Source of the DNA: Coprinus comatus
Taxonomy: Eukaryota > Basidiomycota > Agaricomycetes > Agaricales > Agaricaceae
Assembly: GCA_034638255.1 (NCBI GenBank)
Contig: JAWPGT010000099.1
Location: 1 to 64,000, forward strand
Length of the DNA stretch: 64,000 nucleotides
Reading direction: 5' to 3'
The notes under the pieces are model-generated. The model was not told where the DNA came from and ran no database searches. It worked only from the letters and a program-made list of their open reading frames with translations. A program made the position numbers and the translations under genes. How positions within the stretch are numbered: the first letter of the stretch is position 1; every line of letters begins with the position of its first letter. Shown here piece after piece: positions 1-11,047 of the stretch.

Positions 1-1086
1 GGGCATAATCATCAACAGTAATACGGAGGTTATCGAAACAGCCGGTGAAACTTGGGTATATGAAGATGGTATTAAATCGTTTGGGGCACTTCATTAAACA
101 TTCTCCGTGGAGACAAGGCTCAGTGGTCGGCGCATTGGTTCTTTGATGAAAGATGGTGTTCATTATCTTGGATCAGCTCTCTTCGCTGTTGTTCTAGTTC
201 TCTCCTGTCCTATCTCTTTCTCCCGTGGCCTTGTTCATATCTACACCCAAAACTACCACTCAGTGCAGTTCTGTTGTTATTAAACACTCCGTCATGTCTA
301 CTGCAGGACTTGACAATCTTAGCTTTACGGTAGTTATTCCGTAGTCTGCTCTCTGAATGCGCTTAATACTCAACTTGTATTTGAACTTGTAGCAATATGC
401 TTAACATAAATATCAGTGGTTGTCCAGTCAGTTAACGAGAGCTTGAGTAGAGCATCTGGTACCAAGTACCAGATGTGATGTCTTGAAAGGTCATTGTAAA
501 CACGTATCTAGCATTATTTATTACTCTGATCTCCTCCATGTTATTCCGGGTTAGCGCAACATCTTGTTGCCTCATTATTTTATTCACCCTCCCACCTCCC
601 TCGGACTGACTCCATTAGGTGCGACCTCAGACCTACTGGTGAGCCACCGTCGTTCTCTCGTCGCATTGCCAGGCTCGACCACGTCGTGCTCTAATTACTC
701 TTTCCCTTACCACAAGCGATTATACCACACGACGTGGCCTCCTGCTCTCCAGCACACTTACAGTGTTACTCCGAAGTAGAGAACATATATATCCAGATAT
801 ACCAGCATCTAACTACCTGAACTCGACGAGGAAGAGTACTTGAGTACCTAGTCTAATCCTCGAACGTATGTGCATGAGTATATTAATTCGTGCTCAACAT
901 TAATACAATATATTTTCTAATCTTCTCAATATTCTGTACGTACATTAAAGTTGGTAATGATATTCAGGGATTAGTACAAGGGATCATCAATCATCGGTGA
1001 GAAACATTTAATTTAAGTATAGCCCGGAGCCCCGTGCTGATTGCTCAAAGCACAGCATCCACACACACACCTTAAACCGGCTCAAG
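1..1086. other. No gene recognised
   Basis: I see only short, unconvincing open frames here. The last ~80 bases are conserved upstream of the second NACHT copy near 54.5 kb, so the promoter and leader of the first NACHT gene probably lie in the right part of this stretch. Confidence 0.5.
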
Positions 1087-3215
1087 ATGTCTTTGAGCAC
1101 CCTCAGGAAGAAACTCTGGCGTAAAAAGGAAGGGCCTCGGAATGTGGATTCCAATGGTACGCTTGCGGCTTCTTCGATCTCTTTCCATTGCCCCGCCAAC
1201 TTGAATAGTAACGTATGAGCTTGTAGATCGATACATACTGGCACAGTACTCTACTATCAATGTCCAGGATTCCTCTACCCACATCAATTCCGCTGGAAGT
1301 GGGAATAGTATCGCCATGGGCGTCTCTAGTCGAGGTGTGTGTGTGTGTGTGTATGGTAGTATGCTTCAGAGTAGGCGTTGATAAGAAATTGGTGTCTCTA
1401 GGAGCTGATCCTCTCTCATTGCTTTTACAACACGCAACTCCGGGTGCGGAAATTAACTCATCAGCTCGTTATCCCCCACCTAGATGCCATCCCAACACTC
1501 GTACAAGACTACAGAATGAGATACATACCTGGGCCGAGAATTCTCAGCGGGAAAAGGCTATGCTATGGCTGTACGGTCCAGCGGGTGTAGGAAAGTCTGC
1601 CGTTTTCCAAACATTCGCAGAGAAATACCGAAAAGAGAACCCCGAGGCCGTGGTGGGAGCCTTTTGCTTGTCCAGACCAAGCAACAGAAACGACCCCGAA
1701 AGCGTCTTCATCACTTTGGCGTACCAGCTGTGTATCCAATGTGAAGAATATAAACTCGTCATTGGAGAACTGTTGGCCAAAGACCCGTTGTTACCAACTC
1801 GGCACTTTGACGTCCAATTTCACAAGTTAATTGTCGAGCCGTTATCTACGCTCCGAACAACACGTAGGCTTCTCATCCTCATCGATGGTCTAGATGAGTG
1901 TAAAGGAGAGGCTGCACAATGCGAAATAGTGGATTTAATCACTAAGGTAGTATTATCAAATCCAAACCTACCTGTGGTATGGATGATCAGCAGTCGGCCA
2001 GAACTTCATCTTCGAACCTTAATCAGTCACTCTGATGTTCGACAAGCATGCTGGAGAGAAGAATTACCAGTAGACACGGATGAGGCCAGAGAAGACACTT
2101 CAATTTACATTCGGGAGGAATTTACACGTATACAAAAGACATATTCTGGCATGCTTGACCCGGACTGGCCAGGAGAGGATAGATTGGGTAGAATAATTGA
2201 TGCATCTTCGGGACTCTTTGCATTCTCATCCACAATAATCCGATTCATTGATGATCCCAACAGGCCTCACCCTGAAAGTCATTTAAAGAAGGTCATGGAT
2301 ATTCTTGACCCCTTGACGGGGACCTCAGTGACTACATCAAGAAATCGAAATCCTTTACAGTTACTCGATACACTCTACATGCGGATACTCTCTGACAATG
2401 ATGAAGAAACCCTTCCAACAACTCTCAAGATCCTTCATTATCTATGTCTTAGGTCCAACGTTTGGATATCAGTCCAGGGACTGGCCAACTATCTTTCTTT
2501 GGACAAATACTCGTTTTGGAGTGCTTTAGGGAAACTACATTCCGTTTTACAAATTCCTTTTCCCCTGCAGCCGCAAAATGCACTATATGAAGAAGTGAAA
2601 TTTCTCCATGCTTCCTTCCAAGACTTCCTGCAAAACCCAAATCGTTCAGGCCCATTCTGCATTCCTAAAGAGGAGATGACATCGTATATTATAACCAGGG
2701 CTTCAGAAATCATCACATCCGATTTCTACTGGGTCGATGAGTCAAAATTCAACACCCAACCCAACACAAGATATCGGAAAGTGATCGAATTACTTTCTTG
2801 GCCTGCTGGCTCCTTTACTGAATGGCCCACAGCTTTCTGGATTCAGAACAAACATTTGATCCGTGAAATCATACGGCAAGCAATGAGTGACTTACAAATG
2901 TATCTTGGTGAGGCAGAGGCTCACCAGTTCATCCGCAAAAGTTGGAAAAAGGTACCAGTGTGATTTCAATAAATAACACTAAGTCTTAACCTCTATGTAG
3001 ATGCAACTGCCACCTCAAATTTTTTATAACAGTGATGGTCGACCATACTATGACTCTAGTTCTCAAGGTCCTGAAATATTGTCCTGGTACCTGGTATGTT
3101 ATTAGATTGAAAATACACTAAACAAAAAAACTGATTTTTGAAGGCCCTCCCAAAGGCTCAGAAACTAAACAGGGACATCTTGTTACCACTCCACATTGAT
3201 GATGCTTCAGATTGA
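1087..3215 (+). CDS. NACHT-domain STAND protein, short form lacking the kinase-like domain
   Basis: Predicted NTP-binding signalling ATPase of the STAND class; in fungi these are linked to non-self recognition, but the role here is inferred. Proposed exons are 1087-1156, 1372-2951, 3001-3093 and 3144-3215, about 604 residues, with phases agreeing at each junction. Exon 1 encodes a basic peptide starting MSLSTLRKK and ends at a GTACGC donor; both exon and donor are conserved in the paralogue at 51-54 kb, which supports this start. The intron between 1157 and 1371 is also partly conserved and could hide another small exon. Walker A is GPAGVGKS near residues 92-99; Walker B is LLILIDGLDE near residue 175. 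Exons 3 and 4 match the paralogue until a TGA at 3213-3215, after which the sequence is unrelated, so the kinase-like part is absent. It may be a truncated copy that still makes protein or a pseudogene. Confidence 0.75.
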
Positions 3216-3334
3216 TATCTCAGACTAAGGCTCCAACTATATACATTATATATATGCCTCATGGCCTGAGTTATATATATATAGTATATAATAAGTTGTA
3301 TATAGAAAAAACAAAAAAAAAGAATGTAGTAGAT

Positions 3335-3658
3335 TTATATATCATTTGGGTCGAAAATTCCACTTCTGATCCATACCTGAGTCATAAGTGACTGAGAAAT
3401 TGTTTTAACCTTAAGTGAACCTTGTAGATCAGTACAAATGTGACAAGATTTAGAGAAGGTTCTTTCTACTGCTACACTTGTAGCAGGAATAACTAGAACA
3501 TCTCTGGCAACCTTAGAAATAATGGGAAAGGCAGTTTCATAAGCCTATAGGTGTAGTTATGCATTAATGTATTATTTAAAAATAGAATATACAAACAAAT
3601 ACACAAACCTTCCACCACTTGAGTGGTTTCTGAATATTTCCTCTTCCACCTTCAAACT
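3335..3658 (-). pseudogene. hAT transposase C-terminal dimerisation region, fragment
   Basis: Two exons on the minus strand (3658-3610/3609 and 3544-3335) join across a GT-AG intron to give the pattern PLKWWK, then FPIISKVARDVLVIPATS, then ERTFS. This is the usual order of the hAT C-terminal dimerisation domain. The frame ends at a TAA at 3335-3337. The 5' part is missing because LTR B begins at 3659 inside the coding exon. The catalytic core is therefore gone and this copy cannot be active. Confidence 0.7.
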
Positions 3659-3744
3659 TGTTACAGTTTCATATTTATCACAACTAATCATTAGAACTAA
3701 TGATGGACAATAGTGTACTTTCTCTTCTATCTGTTTTACATAGC

Positions 3745-4371
3745 TGTTATGACCACGAACCGTTAAGCTGAACACTCCTGGAACTTAAACGCTAGAGTGC
3801 AGTCATGTAGGAACGTGTGATCAATAAACACTCTGCTGCAATCTCAAGGCCTTTCAACCTAGTGACCGAGAGGTATGGAGACAGAGATGTATAAGGGCTA
3901 CAACAGAAGAGATTAAAGCTTGAGGCTTTAATCGTCTAATACATCGAGTATTTATACTATTCTAGGGATGTACCTAATAATAGCTACTAACTAATTATAA
4001 CCTAATACTCATCATCACTTTATAATCTACTCCATACACAATGCTAGAACTGTCAACAGGAGTAGGTGAGACATCGGGGTTGGGGACTATTTACTCCATA
4101 TACAATGAGAGATTAGTCAACAGGAGTGAAATGACGAAATGGATAACTAATACTGGAGCTGGGGAAATGCGGACTTCTAAGCATAAGTAGAGTCTCATAC
4201 TTAGTTCGACGTTAGGTCATAGCAATGTCATAGTGATGTCACTGGGGAATAATATGTCAGACAGAGTCATCCATGATGGTGTTGTCATTGGGAATGAGTT
4301 CAGGGAAGATGGCGAACAAGTCTTCCTCGGTGGTGGTGGTACGGGCCAGTGGTTTGGGTGGACTCGTAACA
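3745..4371 (-). mobile_element. Solo LTR A (gypsy-1 family) with 5-bp TSD
   Basis: This 627-bp unit matches the LTRs of gypsy-1 (25802-26435 and 33432-34056). It runs from TGTTATGACC to CTCGTAACA and is flanked by the perfect duplication ATAGC at 3740-3744 and 4372-4376. It sits inside LTR B. The sense strand is minus, judged from gypsy-1. Confidence 0.9.
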
Positions 4372-4752
4372 ATAGCCTTGGACTGATGTTTCATATAGCC
4401 TCAGACTAGTAGTTTCTATGGACTTCCACTTGTTGTTTTACTCACTGTTTCAGCTGTAGATAGTTTCACTCTCCTATCTCACATGTATCAAGCATAGCCT
4501 ACAACCTGTACTCATAGTTGTATAAATACATGGACAGTGACAGAGATTAAGCTTCAGCTTAATACTCTCTCTTGTTCAGTTCTCTCTTTATCTCACTCAT
4601 CACCCTCTGCTTGATAACCCTAGAACTCAGAGTCAGCTCTAACTCTTATACGAATGGCTTATTAGTAAGGAACACCTGTGATTTACAGTCTGAGTACTGT
4701 GGAGGTTGTCCCCTGAAAGTAGTCTCAGTAAGAGTAGATGTTCTCTTCCTAC

Positions 4753-4972
4753 TGTTAAAACAAGAGCGTAGCGTAGTATGCATTGGGTAGATACGACTTA
4801 ACACTTACTGAGGTGAGGGTTGTTATAGTAGAAAGAACTGAAGTATATAATGCTGGAATACATGATATATATACTATAATACGTTGGTCCGTGCGAGAAC
4901 ATATTGAGTCACATGTTCATCAGCGTAATGCCTATTAGAGAATGTCATCGTAGAACTATTAATAGTTCAACA
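4753..4972 (-). repeat. copia-1 3' LTR
   Basis: TGTTAAAACAAG...GTTCAACA as read on the plus strand, 220 bp, same sequence as the LTR at 10828. The polypurine tract CAGGGGAG (minus strand) lies directly inside it at 4973-4980. Confidence 0.93.
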
Positions 4973-5008
4973 CTCCCCTGAATACGAACATGGCAGCTAT
5001 GAAGCGCC

Positions 5009-8000
5009 CTATGTTGGGACCATATTATTTGAGCGCTTGGCAGCGCTATATGTGGGATTAGAAAACTCCAACCCGTAATAGTTATCACGGAAGTATTCAA
5101 ACTTCATGCGTCCTAGATTCTTCGTGAGAAGATCAGCAGGGTTCTCAGTGCCTGGGATGAAATAGAGCTGAACCTTCTTTTCATCAATTACTTGACGAAT
5201 GAAATGGAAAATGATATCTATGTGTTTTGATCTCTTTTCGACGGCAGGGTTTTGCGCGATAAAGAGAGAGCCCATATTGTCTCCACAAATATCCATTGGT
5301 TCGTTGGTGTGTAAACCAAGTTCAGTCATTAGGCTTCTGATCCAGATGGACTGACGACTACAATCGGAAATAGCCATGTACTCAGCCTCTGTGGACGATA
5401 ACGCGATAGTCTTTTGTGATCGACTGACCCAGGCTACTGGACAGGATGCAACAGTGGACAGATAACCAGTTTGGGATCTACGAGTAGAAGGATCACTAGC
5501 CCAATCAGAATCACTGTAAGCAATGAAGCCCTCATTACCAGCACCATTAAGCGTCATTCGATATTCTCGAGTCGCTAAGAGGTATCTGCAAATATAGAGA
5601 GCTCTACGCAAGTGTTCTTCCGTAGGGTTATGAGAATGTTGACTAAGCTTAGTCACAGCGAACGAAATGTCCGGACGCGTGCCAATAGCAATGTACAACA
5701 GTGATCCGATCACCTGTTGGTACCTAGAACGGATGGAGGAGTTGATCGGCTTGTCGTTCGGAACTGGATAGTACCCTTCTGGCAGCGGAGTTCGCGCCGG
5801 TTTGGTGTCACGGTCTGAGCCAGTGACTTTAAACCTTTCCAGGATCGTCTCTAAATAAGCACATTGATCAAGATAGATCTTTCGATTAGCTCGATCTCTC
5901 CTGATGCGCATACCGAGAAATTCTTTGACTTCTCCAAGGTCGCGGCATTCCCACTTTTTCATGAACTCTCCTTTAAGCTTTTTAAGCAGGGCGGAGTCAT
6001 TTCCCATAAAAAGTACGTCGTCAACGTACACGACAGCAATGACAAACTTGCCATCTTTTCGACGATATATATAAATACCGGCATCGGATTCACATCGCTT
6101 GAAGCCTAGTTGGTTCATGGAAGATGCCATCTCTTTCCACCAGGCCAAGCCGGCTTGTTTAAGGCCGTACAATGCACGTCGTAACCTCCACACCATGTGT
6201 TCTTTACCCTTAAGTTTAAAACCTTCGGGTTGATCCATGTAGATTTCCTCATCCAATTTGCCATAGAGATATGCTGTCTTTACATCGACAGACTCAATGT
6301 CCCAGTCTTCAAGGGCGGCTAACCCGAGCAGGATTCGAGCGGACTCATATCTTACTACTGGAGAGAATAGTTCATCAAAATCGATGCCCTCGATTTGAGA
6401 AAATCCTTTAGCAACTAGTCTAGCACGTTTGCGACCGTCACTCTTTTCATTAAAGACCCATCTATTTTTTACGGTTCTTCTTCCTTCCGGAAGTTTCACC
6501 AACTCGTAAACTTGTCGCTTTTTAAGCGCAGCTAGTTCTTCGAGACAAGCATTGTGCCAGTGTTTACGTTCCTCCGGATTCAATTTTACAAGATCACGGA
6601 ATTGCTCAGGAACTGTAGCGGAACTTGCCTTGCCCAATAAAAAGTTCATCAATTCTAACCCCCCTTCCTTAGTTATCCGTTGAATCTTACAATCTTCGTC
6701 TTCTTCCATTGCGTCAGGATGTTGTTCCCTCGCATATTGCCGTGAAGCATCCTCGTGTTGTCTGCGTATTTCATCGCGACGTTCTCGGACTTCCTCAGGC
6801 GAAATGGGACGTGGATCTACTTTTGGGCGATCTCGTTGATTGCGGATTCTAAAATCATGTCCACGGAGACGAACTCTCCCCTGGGGTGGTAGAGGTTCAT
6901 TGTGATTGTAATCTCGTAGGATTTCAGATGGATGTGTTCTCTCCCCATAAACGTTACCTTCTCTAAACGGAACAAACTTTTCTCTGCCAGAACGGCGAGG
7001 TAAAGGTTCAACAGGTCTAGTAAGATGTTCAGGTCGTTCAGGTGATGGAGAAATGGGACGGGTGGAGTCAGTCCTAGGAGCAGGGCTCGGACTAGGTTGA
7101 CGAATCGGTGATCCTGGATCAGCGTATGATAACGCGTCATCATCATCTTCATCAGAGACTTCCTCGACTGTTGGTTTCCTGGGAGCAGGTTTACTCGGAC
7201 CGGGAACAGGAGGTTTTTGAGAAGTAGATGGTCCGGGGATCGGACCTTTCGGTCTAGGCGGAAGCGGTGTTCTATCACTGTCGTCTTGTCGAGATGTGTC
7301 CATAGGATCATCAGGATAAAGATCAGGTGTAAGATCCTCGTCATCTTCATCAGACGCCGGAGGAGGAGGATTTATTTTGGGGTTTTTTGTAGAACCGGAG
7401 TCCTTAATTTTTTCGTGATCCGGCTTGCATTTGGGATACCAGCCCTCGTCGAAAATAGCTGTTTTCGCAGTATAAATAACATTTCCTTTCTGGTGTCGCA
7501 TAAACGTAAAGTTAGCGCCAGCATAACCAAGGAAGATCATTAATTCAGATCTGGGAGATAATTTGTCATCCCTTGATTCCTTTGGAATGAAAACGTAGGC
7601 TGCACAGCCAAACACGTGAAGCTCAGATAAATCTGGCTTTTTTCCTGTTACCATTTCCATGGGAGTTTTCCATTCAAGACGTTTGATGGGAGTTCGATTA
7701 TAGCAATGAACTGCCGTGTTAAGGGCAAATTCCCACCAAGAATCTGGTAAGCATGCAGTAAGTCGCATGGCCTGCGCCTTTTCCTGAAGTGTGCGGTTCA
7801 GTCTTTCTGCTCTACCGTTCTGCTGGTGTATATGTGGTGCAGACGTCTCGTGTACTATCCCTTTTGAGTGAAGGAACTCCTCAAATTTCTTAGAGACATA
7901 TTCTCCGCCATTGTCGGTTCGGATACGCTTAATCGTGTTACCGAATTGCTTTTCCTCAAAGGCACAGAATCTTTCAAGTGCCATTAAGGCATCAGATTTG

Positions 8001-9550
8001 GCTCGTAGGAGGAGGATCCAGGCGTGGCTCGAATAGTCGTCATAGAACGTCATTGCCCACTTGTACTTGTGGTACGAGGCAACGGGGAATTCTAGAAGAT
8101 CACTGTGGATCAATTCTAAAAATGACTTCGCTCTTGTCGAAGAAGGACGATGTGCGTCATCGGACATTTTGCCTCGAGCACAACCATCACATACTTGACT
8201 GGAGATAGGAATGTCAATCTCAGGTACTTTTTCTGAGTGTTTTGGGAGTTGTCGCAGTACTTCCTTTCCAGGATGCGCCAATCGACGGTGCCAAAGATCA
8301 TAAACAGAAAGTTTCGATGCGCAATATGAGAGCACCTGGTTTGCAGTATAGTGACGCACCATCCTAGTGTGTACATGGTGGAGGGCATCTTCCATAACTT
8401 TAAACGTCGTGATGCGTGATGCATGCATGAAAATCTTTCCGTTTGAACGATAAATATTGGTTCGCTTTAAATTAGACTCACTCCTCATTCCTTGCAGCCA
8501 TAAGGCGCCAGGTGAAATGATTCTAGTGGAGAGAGACTCTAGATAATAGACCGGGTATAGTGGAGTCGTTCTAACAACTCCGTCTACATTGTGCTGAAAG
8601 AGAATTTTCCCACGACCTTTTATGGTTATGAGTTTATTGCTGGCATCTCTAACGCCACCAAATTCTCCTTCCTCTAACTCGATAAAGTCAGCTATATGCG
8701 GTGTGCAATTAAAGCTAGCGCCTGAATCGAGGAGCCAAATAGCAGACTCTCTAGCATAATTAGGTTTATCCTTATCTTCACAGAAGTTGCAAAGACAATC
8801 ATCAAGATGTTTGATCGCTGATTCATCACTATTCTTAGGATCTTTTAAGTATTTTGTTGGTAAGACAAAACGATCACAAGTGGAAACAGGAGAAGAGATC
8901 ATATTCGAAACAGAAGTACAAACAGTAGTGGTAGATGATAAAAGAGAACTATCAATAGTCCGACTATAGTCCGGCAGTCCATTAAGGCGCTCTAGAACAT
9001 GGGGTCTGATGGAGCGATTGGTTCGTCTCCCCAGCCTTGTTGGGTTGGGGCATCTCTGTAAGTTCCATTTAGTTAAGAAGAATTCTTGAGAGAAGAAAGG
9101 AACGTACTCATTGTACCAACCATCATCGACTTCGTAGTCACCATCAGCCTCGTAGTCAGGATCATTCATATAGGTGTCAGCCTCGGAGATCGCTTCGGGG
9201 ACATCAGAAGGTGGGACATAAGAAGGAGATTCAGATCTGCACGTGGGGGACCCAGGCGTAGAAACCGAAGATGAATCAACTTCCTCTTCAGGAAGGATAT
9301 GTGACACCATCGCATCAAGCGATAGTGGAGGTGATGGGGGACAGGGTTCAACCAGGCCGAAGCCGAGGCGAGCACCCATCTTCTCGAAGACCTCTGTCTT
9401 CTTTTTCTGATACCGGGTACGACCGACCAGGTGACCAGCAGGGGGAAGAAGAGTAGCACGAGGAGCAGGAGGCTCGACACCGTGTACGACGACTTCGTCT
9501 GCAGCCTTTTTCAAGGCCACTGCCCTGAGGCGGGGATCAGTAGTCTTCAT
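5009..9550 (-). CDS. copia-1 Pol polyprotein: protease, integrase, RT, RNase H
   Basis: A single open frame of 1513 residues that would be cleaved into the enzymes of reverse transcription and integration. Landmarks in order: aspartic protease WLLDSGASFNCT near residue 275; GAG-pre-integrase zinc region with LWHRRLAHPGK and CDGCARGK; integrase core with HSDL, RTDNGGEY and QNGRAERLN; RT with YVDDVLFMG; RNase H with YSDSDWASDP and SSTEAEYMA; terminal motif KHIDIIFHFIR. No stop interrupts these domains. The ATG at 9550 is probably not the natural start: the homologous copia-2 frame runs continuously from gag, and here 1- and 2-base differences near 9590 and 9738 break that continuity. Confidence 0.9.
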   Translation of the reverse strand: MKTTDPRLRAVALKKAADEVVVHGVEPPAPRATLLPPAGHLVGRTRYQKKKTEVFEKMGARLGFGLVEPCPPSPPLSLDAMVSHILPEEEVDSSSVSTPGSPTCRSESPSYVPPSDVPEAISEADTYMNDPDYEADGDYEVDDGWYNEYVPFFSQEFFLTKWNLQRCPNPTRLGRRTNRSIRPHVLERLNGLPDYSRTIDSSLLSSTTTVCTSVSNMISSPVSTCDRFVLPTKYLKDPKNSDESAIKHLDDCLCNFCEDKDKPNYARESAIWLLDSGASFNCTPHIADFIELEEGEFGGVRDASNKLITIKGRGKILFQHNVDGVVRTTPLYPVYYLESLSTRIISPGALWLQGMRSESNLKRTNIYRSNGKIFMHASRITTFKVMEDALHHVHTRMVRHYTANQVLSYCASKLSVYDLWHRRLAHPGKEVLRQLPKHSEKVPEIDIPISSQVCDGCARGKMSDDAHRPSSTRAKSFLELIHSDLLEFPVASYHKYKWAMTFYDDYSSHAWILLLRAKSDALMALERFCAFEEKQFGNTIKRIRTDNGGEYVSKKFEEFLHSKGIVHETSAPHIHQQNGRAERLNRTLQEKAQAMRLTACLPDSWWEFALNTAVHCYNRTPIKRLEWKTPMEMVTGKKPDLSELHVFGCAAYVFIPKESRDDKLSPRSELMIFLGYAGANFTFMRHQKGNVIYTAKTAIFDEGWYPKCKPDHEKIKDSGSTKNPKINPPPPASDEDDEDLTPDLYPDDPMDTSRQDDSDRTPLPPRPKGPIPGPSTSQKPPVPGPSKPAPRKPTVEEVSDEDDDDALSYADPGSPIRQPSPSPAPRTDSTRPISPSPERPEHLTRPVEPLPRRSGREKFVPFREGNVYGERTHPSEILRDYNHNEPLPPQGRVRLRGHDFRIRNQRDRPKVDPRPISPEEVRERRDEIRRQHEDASRQYAREQHPDAMEEDEDCKIQRITKEGGLELMNFLLGKASSATVPEQFRDLVKLNPEERKHWHNACLEELAALKKRQVYELVKLPEGRRTVKNRWVFNEKSDGRKRARLVAKGFSQIEGIDFDELFSPVVRYESARILLGLAALEDWDIESVDVKTAYLYGKLDEEIYMDQPEGFKLKGKEHMVWRLRRALYGLKQAGLAWWKEMASSMNQLGFKRCESDAGIYIYRRKDGKFVIAVVYVDDVLFMGNDSALLKKLKGEFMKKWECRDLGEVKEFLGMRIRRDRANRKIYLDQCAYLETILERFKVTGSDRDTKPARTPLPEGYYPVPNDKPINSSIRSRYQQVIGSLLYIAIGTRPDISFAVTKLSQHSHNPTEEHLRRALYICRYLLATREYRMTLNGAGNEGFIAYSDSDWASDPSTRRSQTGYLSTVASCPVAWVSRSQKTIALSSTEAEYMAISDCSRQSIWIRSLMTELGLHTNEPMDICGDNMGSLFIAQNPAVEKRSKHIDIIFHFIRQVIDEKKVQLYFIPGTENPADLLTKNLGRMKFEYFRDNYYGLEFSNPTYSAAKRSNNMVPT

Positions 9551-9628
9551 CCTCTCGACGAGAGAACGAGTAGTTGATTTTTTGTTAGTGGGGAGTCGTG
9601 AAAGACTCCAGAACAGCGGGGGACAAAA

Positions 9629-10543
9629 TCATGTCGACATTACCATCTTCATCACCATCGGCTTTGTTGGCCTTATTGCCACCACGTTTTCCGCGTCGAT
9701 GCTTCTTCTTTTTATCCTTATCCCCCCCAGAAGCATTGCGCCAGAACCGGAGTTCTGGTTTTGGTTCTGATTAGAACCGGAAGCTTTCTGTTGTTGTTGT
9801 TGGGGCTGCTGTGTAGCGCCACCGGAGGGTTTAGAATAGGGCTTCGCACCCTTGTAGTTTTTAATGCCGGTAGAAGCGGCACGAGAAGCAGAAGCAGCTC
9901 CACGGGAATCCCGCCAAGCACCCATGATAGCGTCGGACACGATCTGGACCGTTAAGGTCGAAAGTGAGTTACCATATTGAACGAGGAGGGCAGCACGAGT
10001 GGCACTCCATTGAGGAGGAATGCGTGTCATTAACATCAACGCACGCAAGATAGCGGGGACGTTAATTGGGGGCGAGGCCTGCTCGAGCTGCGTGAAATAA
10101 TTTCGGAAGGCGGAGATCTCCTTAGAGGGATCGTTCACACCAGATAACCGAAAAGAATCTGCAGAAGCATACAGCTCGTAAGCTGCACCTGCCGAAAATG
10201 TGCCATAAGCTCGTCTCAGGTGTGTCCAGAGATCGTCGGAGGTTTTTTCTCCGTGTCTTAGCATCTCATCACTGATCCGGGAGTTTAACATCCCGAGTGC
10301 GAATGCCTCAACGTTATCGAACTTTCGAATTTCATCGATGTTCGTGGGGGGTACCATAGCGGCAGTGGCAGTTGCAGGGGAACCACCAACGGCTGCAGGC
10401 CTTGTGGCGCTGCCGTCGATCATTCTTGCTACACACCACCCATCCATGTGGATCATGTTTGCGATGGACATGACACGTGCTTCCCACACTTGGTAGTTAG
10501 CAGTGCCGGTGAGAATTGGGATCGAGGGGATCAAAGAGGCCAT
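9629..10543 (-). CDS. copia-1 Gag
   Basis: Capsid-like protein starting at ATG 10543 (MASLIPSIPILTG). It contains the UBN2/gag pattern YQVWEARVMSIANMIHMDGW near the start and a Q-, S- and N-rich tail. The frame is also open upstream into the 5' LTR without another ATG. Compared with copia-2, two extra bases near 9738 move the frame, so the basic tail (GDKDKKKKHRRGKRGG in copia-2) is replaced by an unrelated stretch ending at 9629. Whether this is damage or an assembly error cannot be told from the sequence. Confidence 0.8.
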   Translation of the reverse strand: MASLIPSIPILTGTANYQVWEARVMSIANMIHMDGWCVARMIDGSATRPAAVGGSPATATAAMVPPTNIDEIRKFDNVEAFALGMLNSRISDEMLRHGEKTSDDLWTHLRRAYGTFSAGAAYELYASADSFRLSGVNDPSKEISAFRNYFTQLEQASPPINVPAILRALMLMTRIPPQWSATRAALLVQYGNSLSTLTVQIVSDAIMGAWRDSRGAASASRAASTGIKNYKGAKPYSKPSGGATQQPQQQQQKASGSNQNQNQNSGSGAMLLGGIRIKRRSIDAENVVAIRPTKPMVMKMVMST

Positions 10544-10815
10544 GAGTAATGTTCGGAAGTAGTGATCTACAACGAAACATGTGTCAGAACTATGAACTAA
10601 AGCTGCACTACATGCGCTATGTTCTACAGAGCTATGTGCTGCCCGTCTAACCGAGTACGGTAAGGGTATGCATAGAGAACACTGGTGGGTCAATCGTCTC
10701 GAGTGAGCGGAACTCGGACTTCCCTCACAGGTGAATCCAGCTTCACCCTCGAGCTCAGTGCTGCACGATGAGTAGTACTCGTCGAGTGCGCAACGTGAGT
10801 CGTACAGGCTAACCG

Positions 10816-10827
10816 GGGCCCATAACC
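10816..10827 (-). promoter_or_regulatory. copia-1 primer-binding site (half initiator tRNA-Met)
   Basis: On the minus strand the first bases after the 5' LTR read GGTTATGGGCCC. This is complementary to the anticodon arm GGGCCCATAACC of eukaryotic initiator tRNA-Met, the half-molecule primer known for Drosophila copia. Confidence 0.8.
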
Positions 10828-11047
10828 TGTTAAAACAAGAGCGTAGCGTAGTATGCATTGGGTAGATACGACTTAACACTTACTGAGGTGAGGGTTGTTA
10901 TAGTAGAAAGAACTGAAGTATATAATGCTGGAATACATGATATATATACTATAATACGTTGGTCCGTGCGAGAACATATTGAGTCACATGTTCATCAGCG
11001 TAATGCCTATTAGAGAATGTCATCGTAGAACTATTAATAGTTCAACA
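10828..11047 (-). repeat. copia-1 5' LTR
   Basis: 220 bp, reads the same as the LTR at 4753-4972. Read on the minus strand it starts TGTTGAACTATT and ends TTTTAACA. Confidence 0.93.

Larger units (their letters stand above)
4753..11047 (-). mobile_element. copia-1, full-length Ty1/copia retrotransposon
   Basis: A 6.3-kb element bounded by 220-bp LTRs that I read as identical, with a perfect 5-bp duplication CCTAC at 4748-4752 and 11048-11052. Order on the minus strand is LTR, primer-binding site, gag, pol (protease, integrase, reverse transcriptase, RNase H), polypurine tract, LTR; integrase before RT defines copia. Identical LTRs and a clean TSD point to a recent insertion. The gag-pol junction has small indels compared with copia-2, so the copy may need another copy's proteins. 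Confidence 0.93.

Noticed and set aside
564..779. 71-codon plus-strand frame
   Set aside because: No motif, no splice context, not conserved upstream of the other NACHT copy.
7217..7543. Plus-strand frame of 108 codons inside copia-1
   Set aside because: Arg/Ile-rich reverse-strand shadow of the Pol linker.
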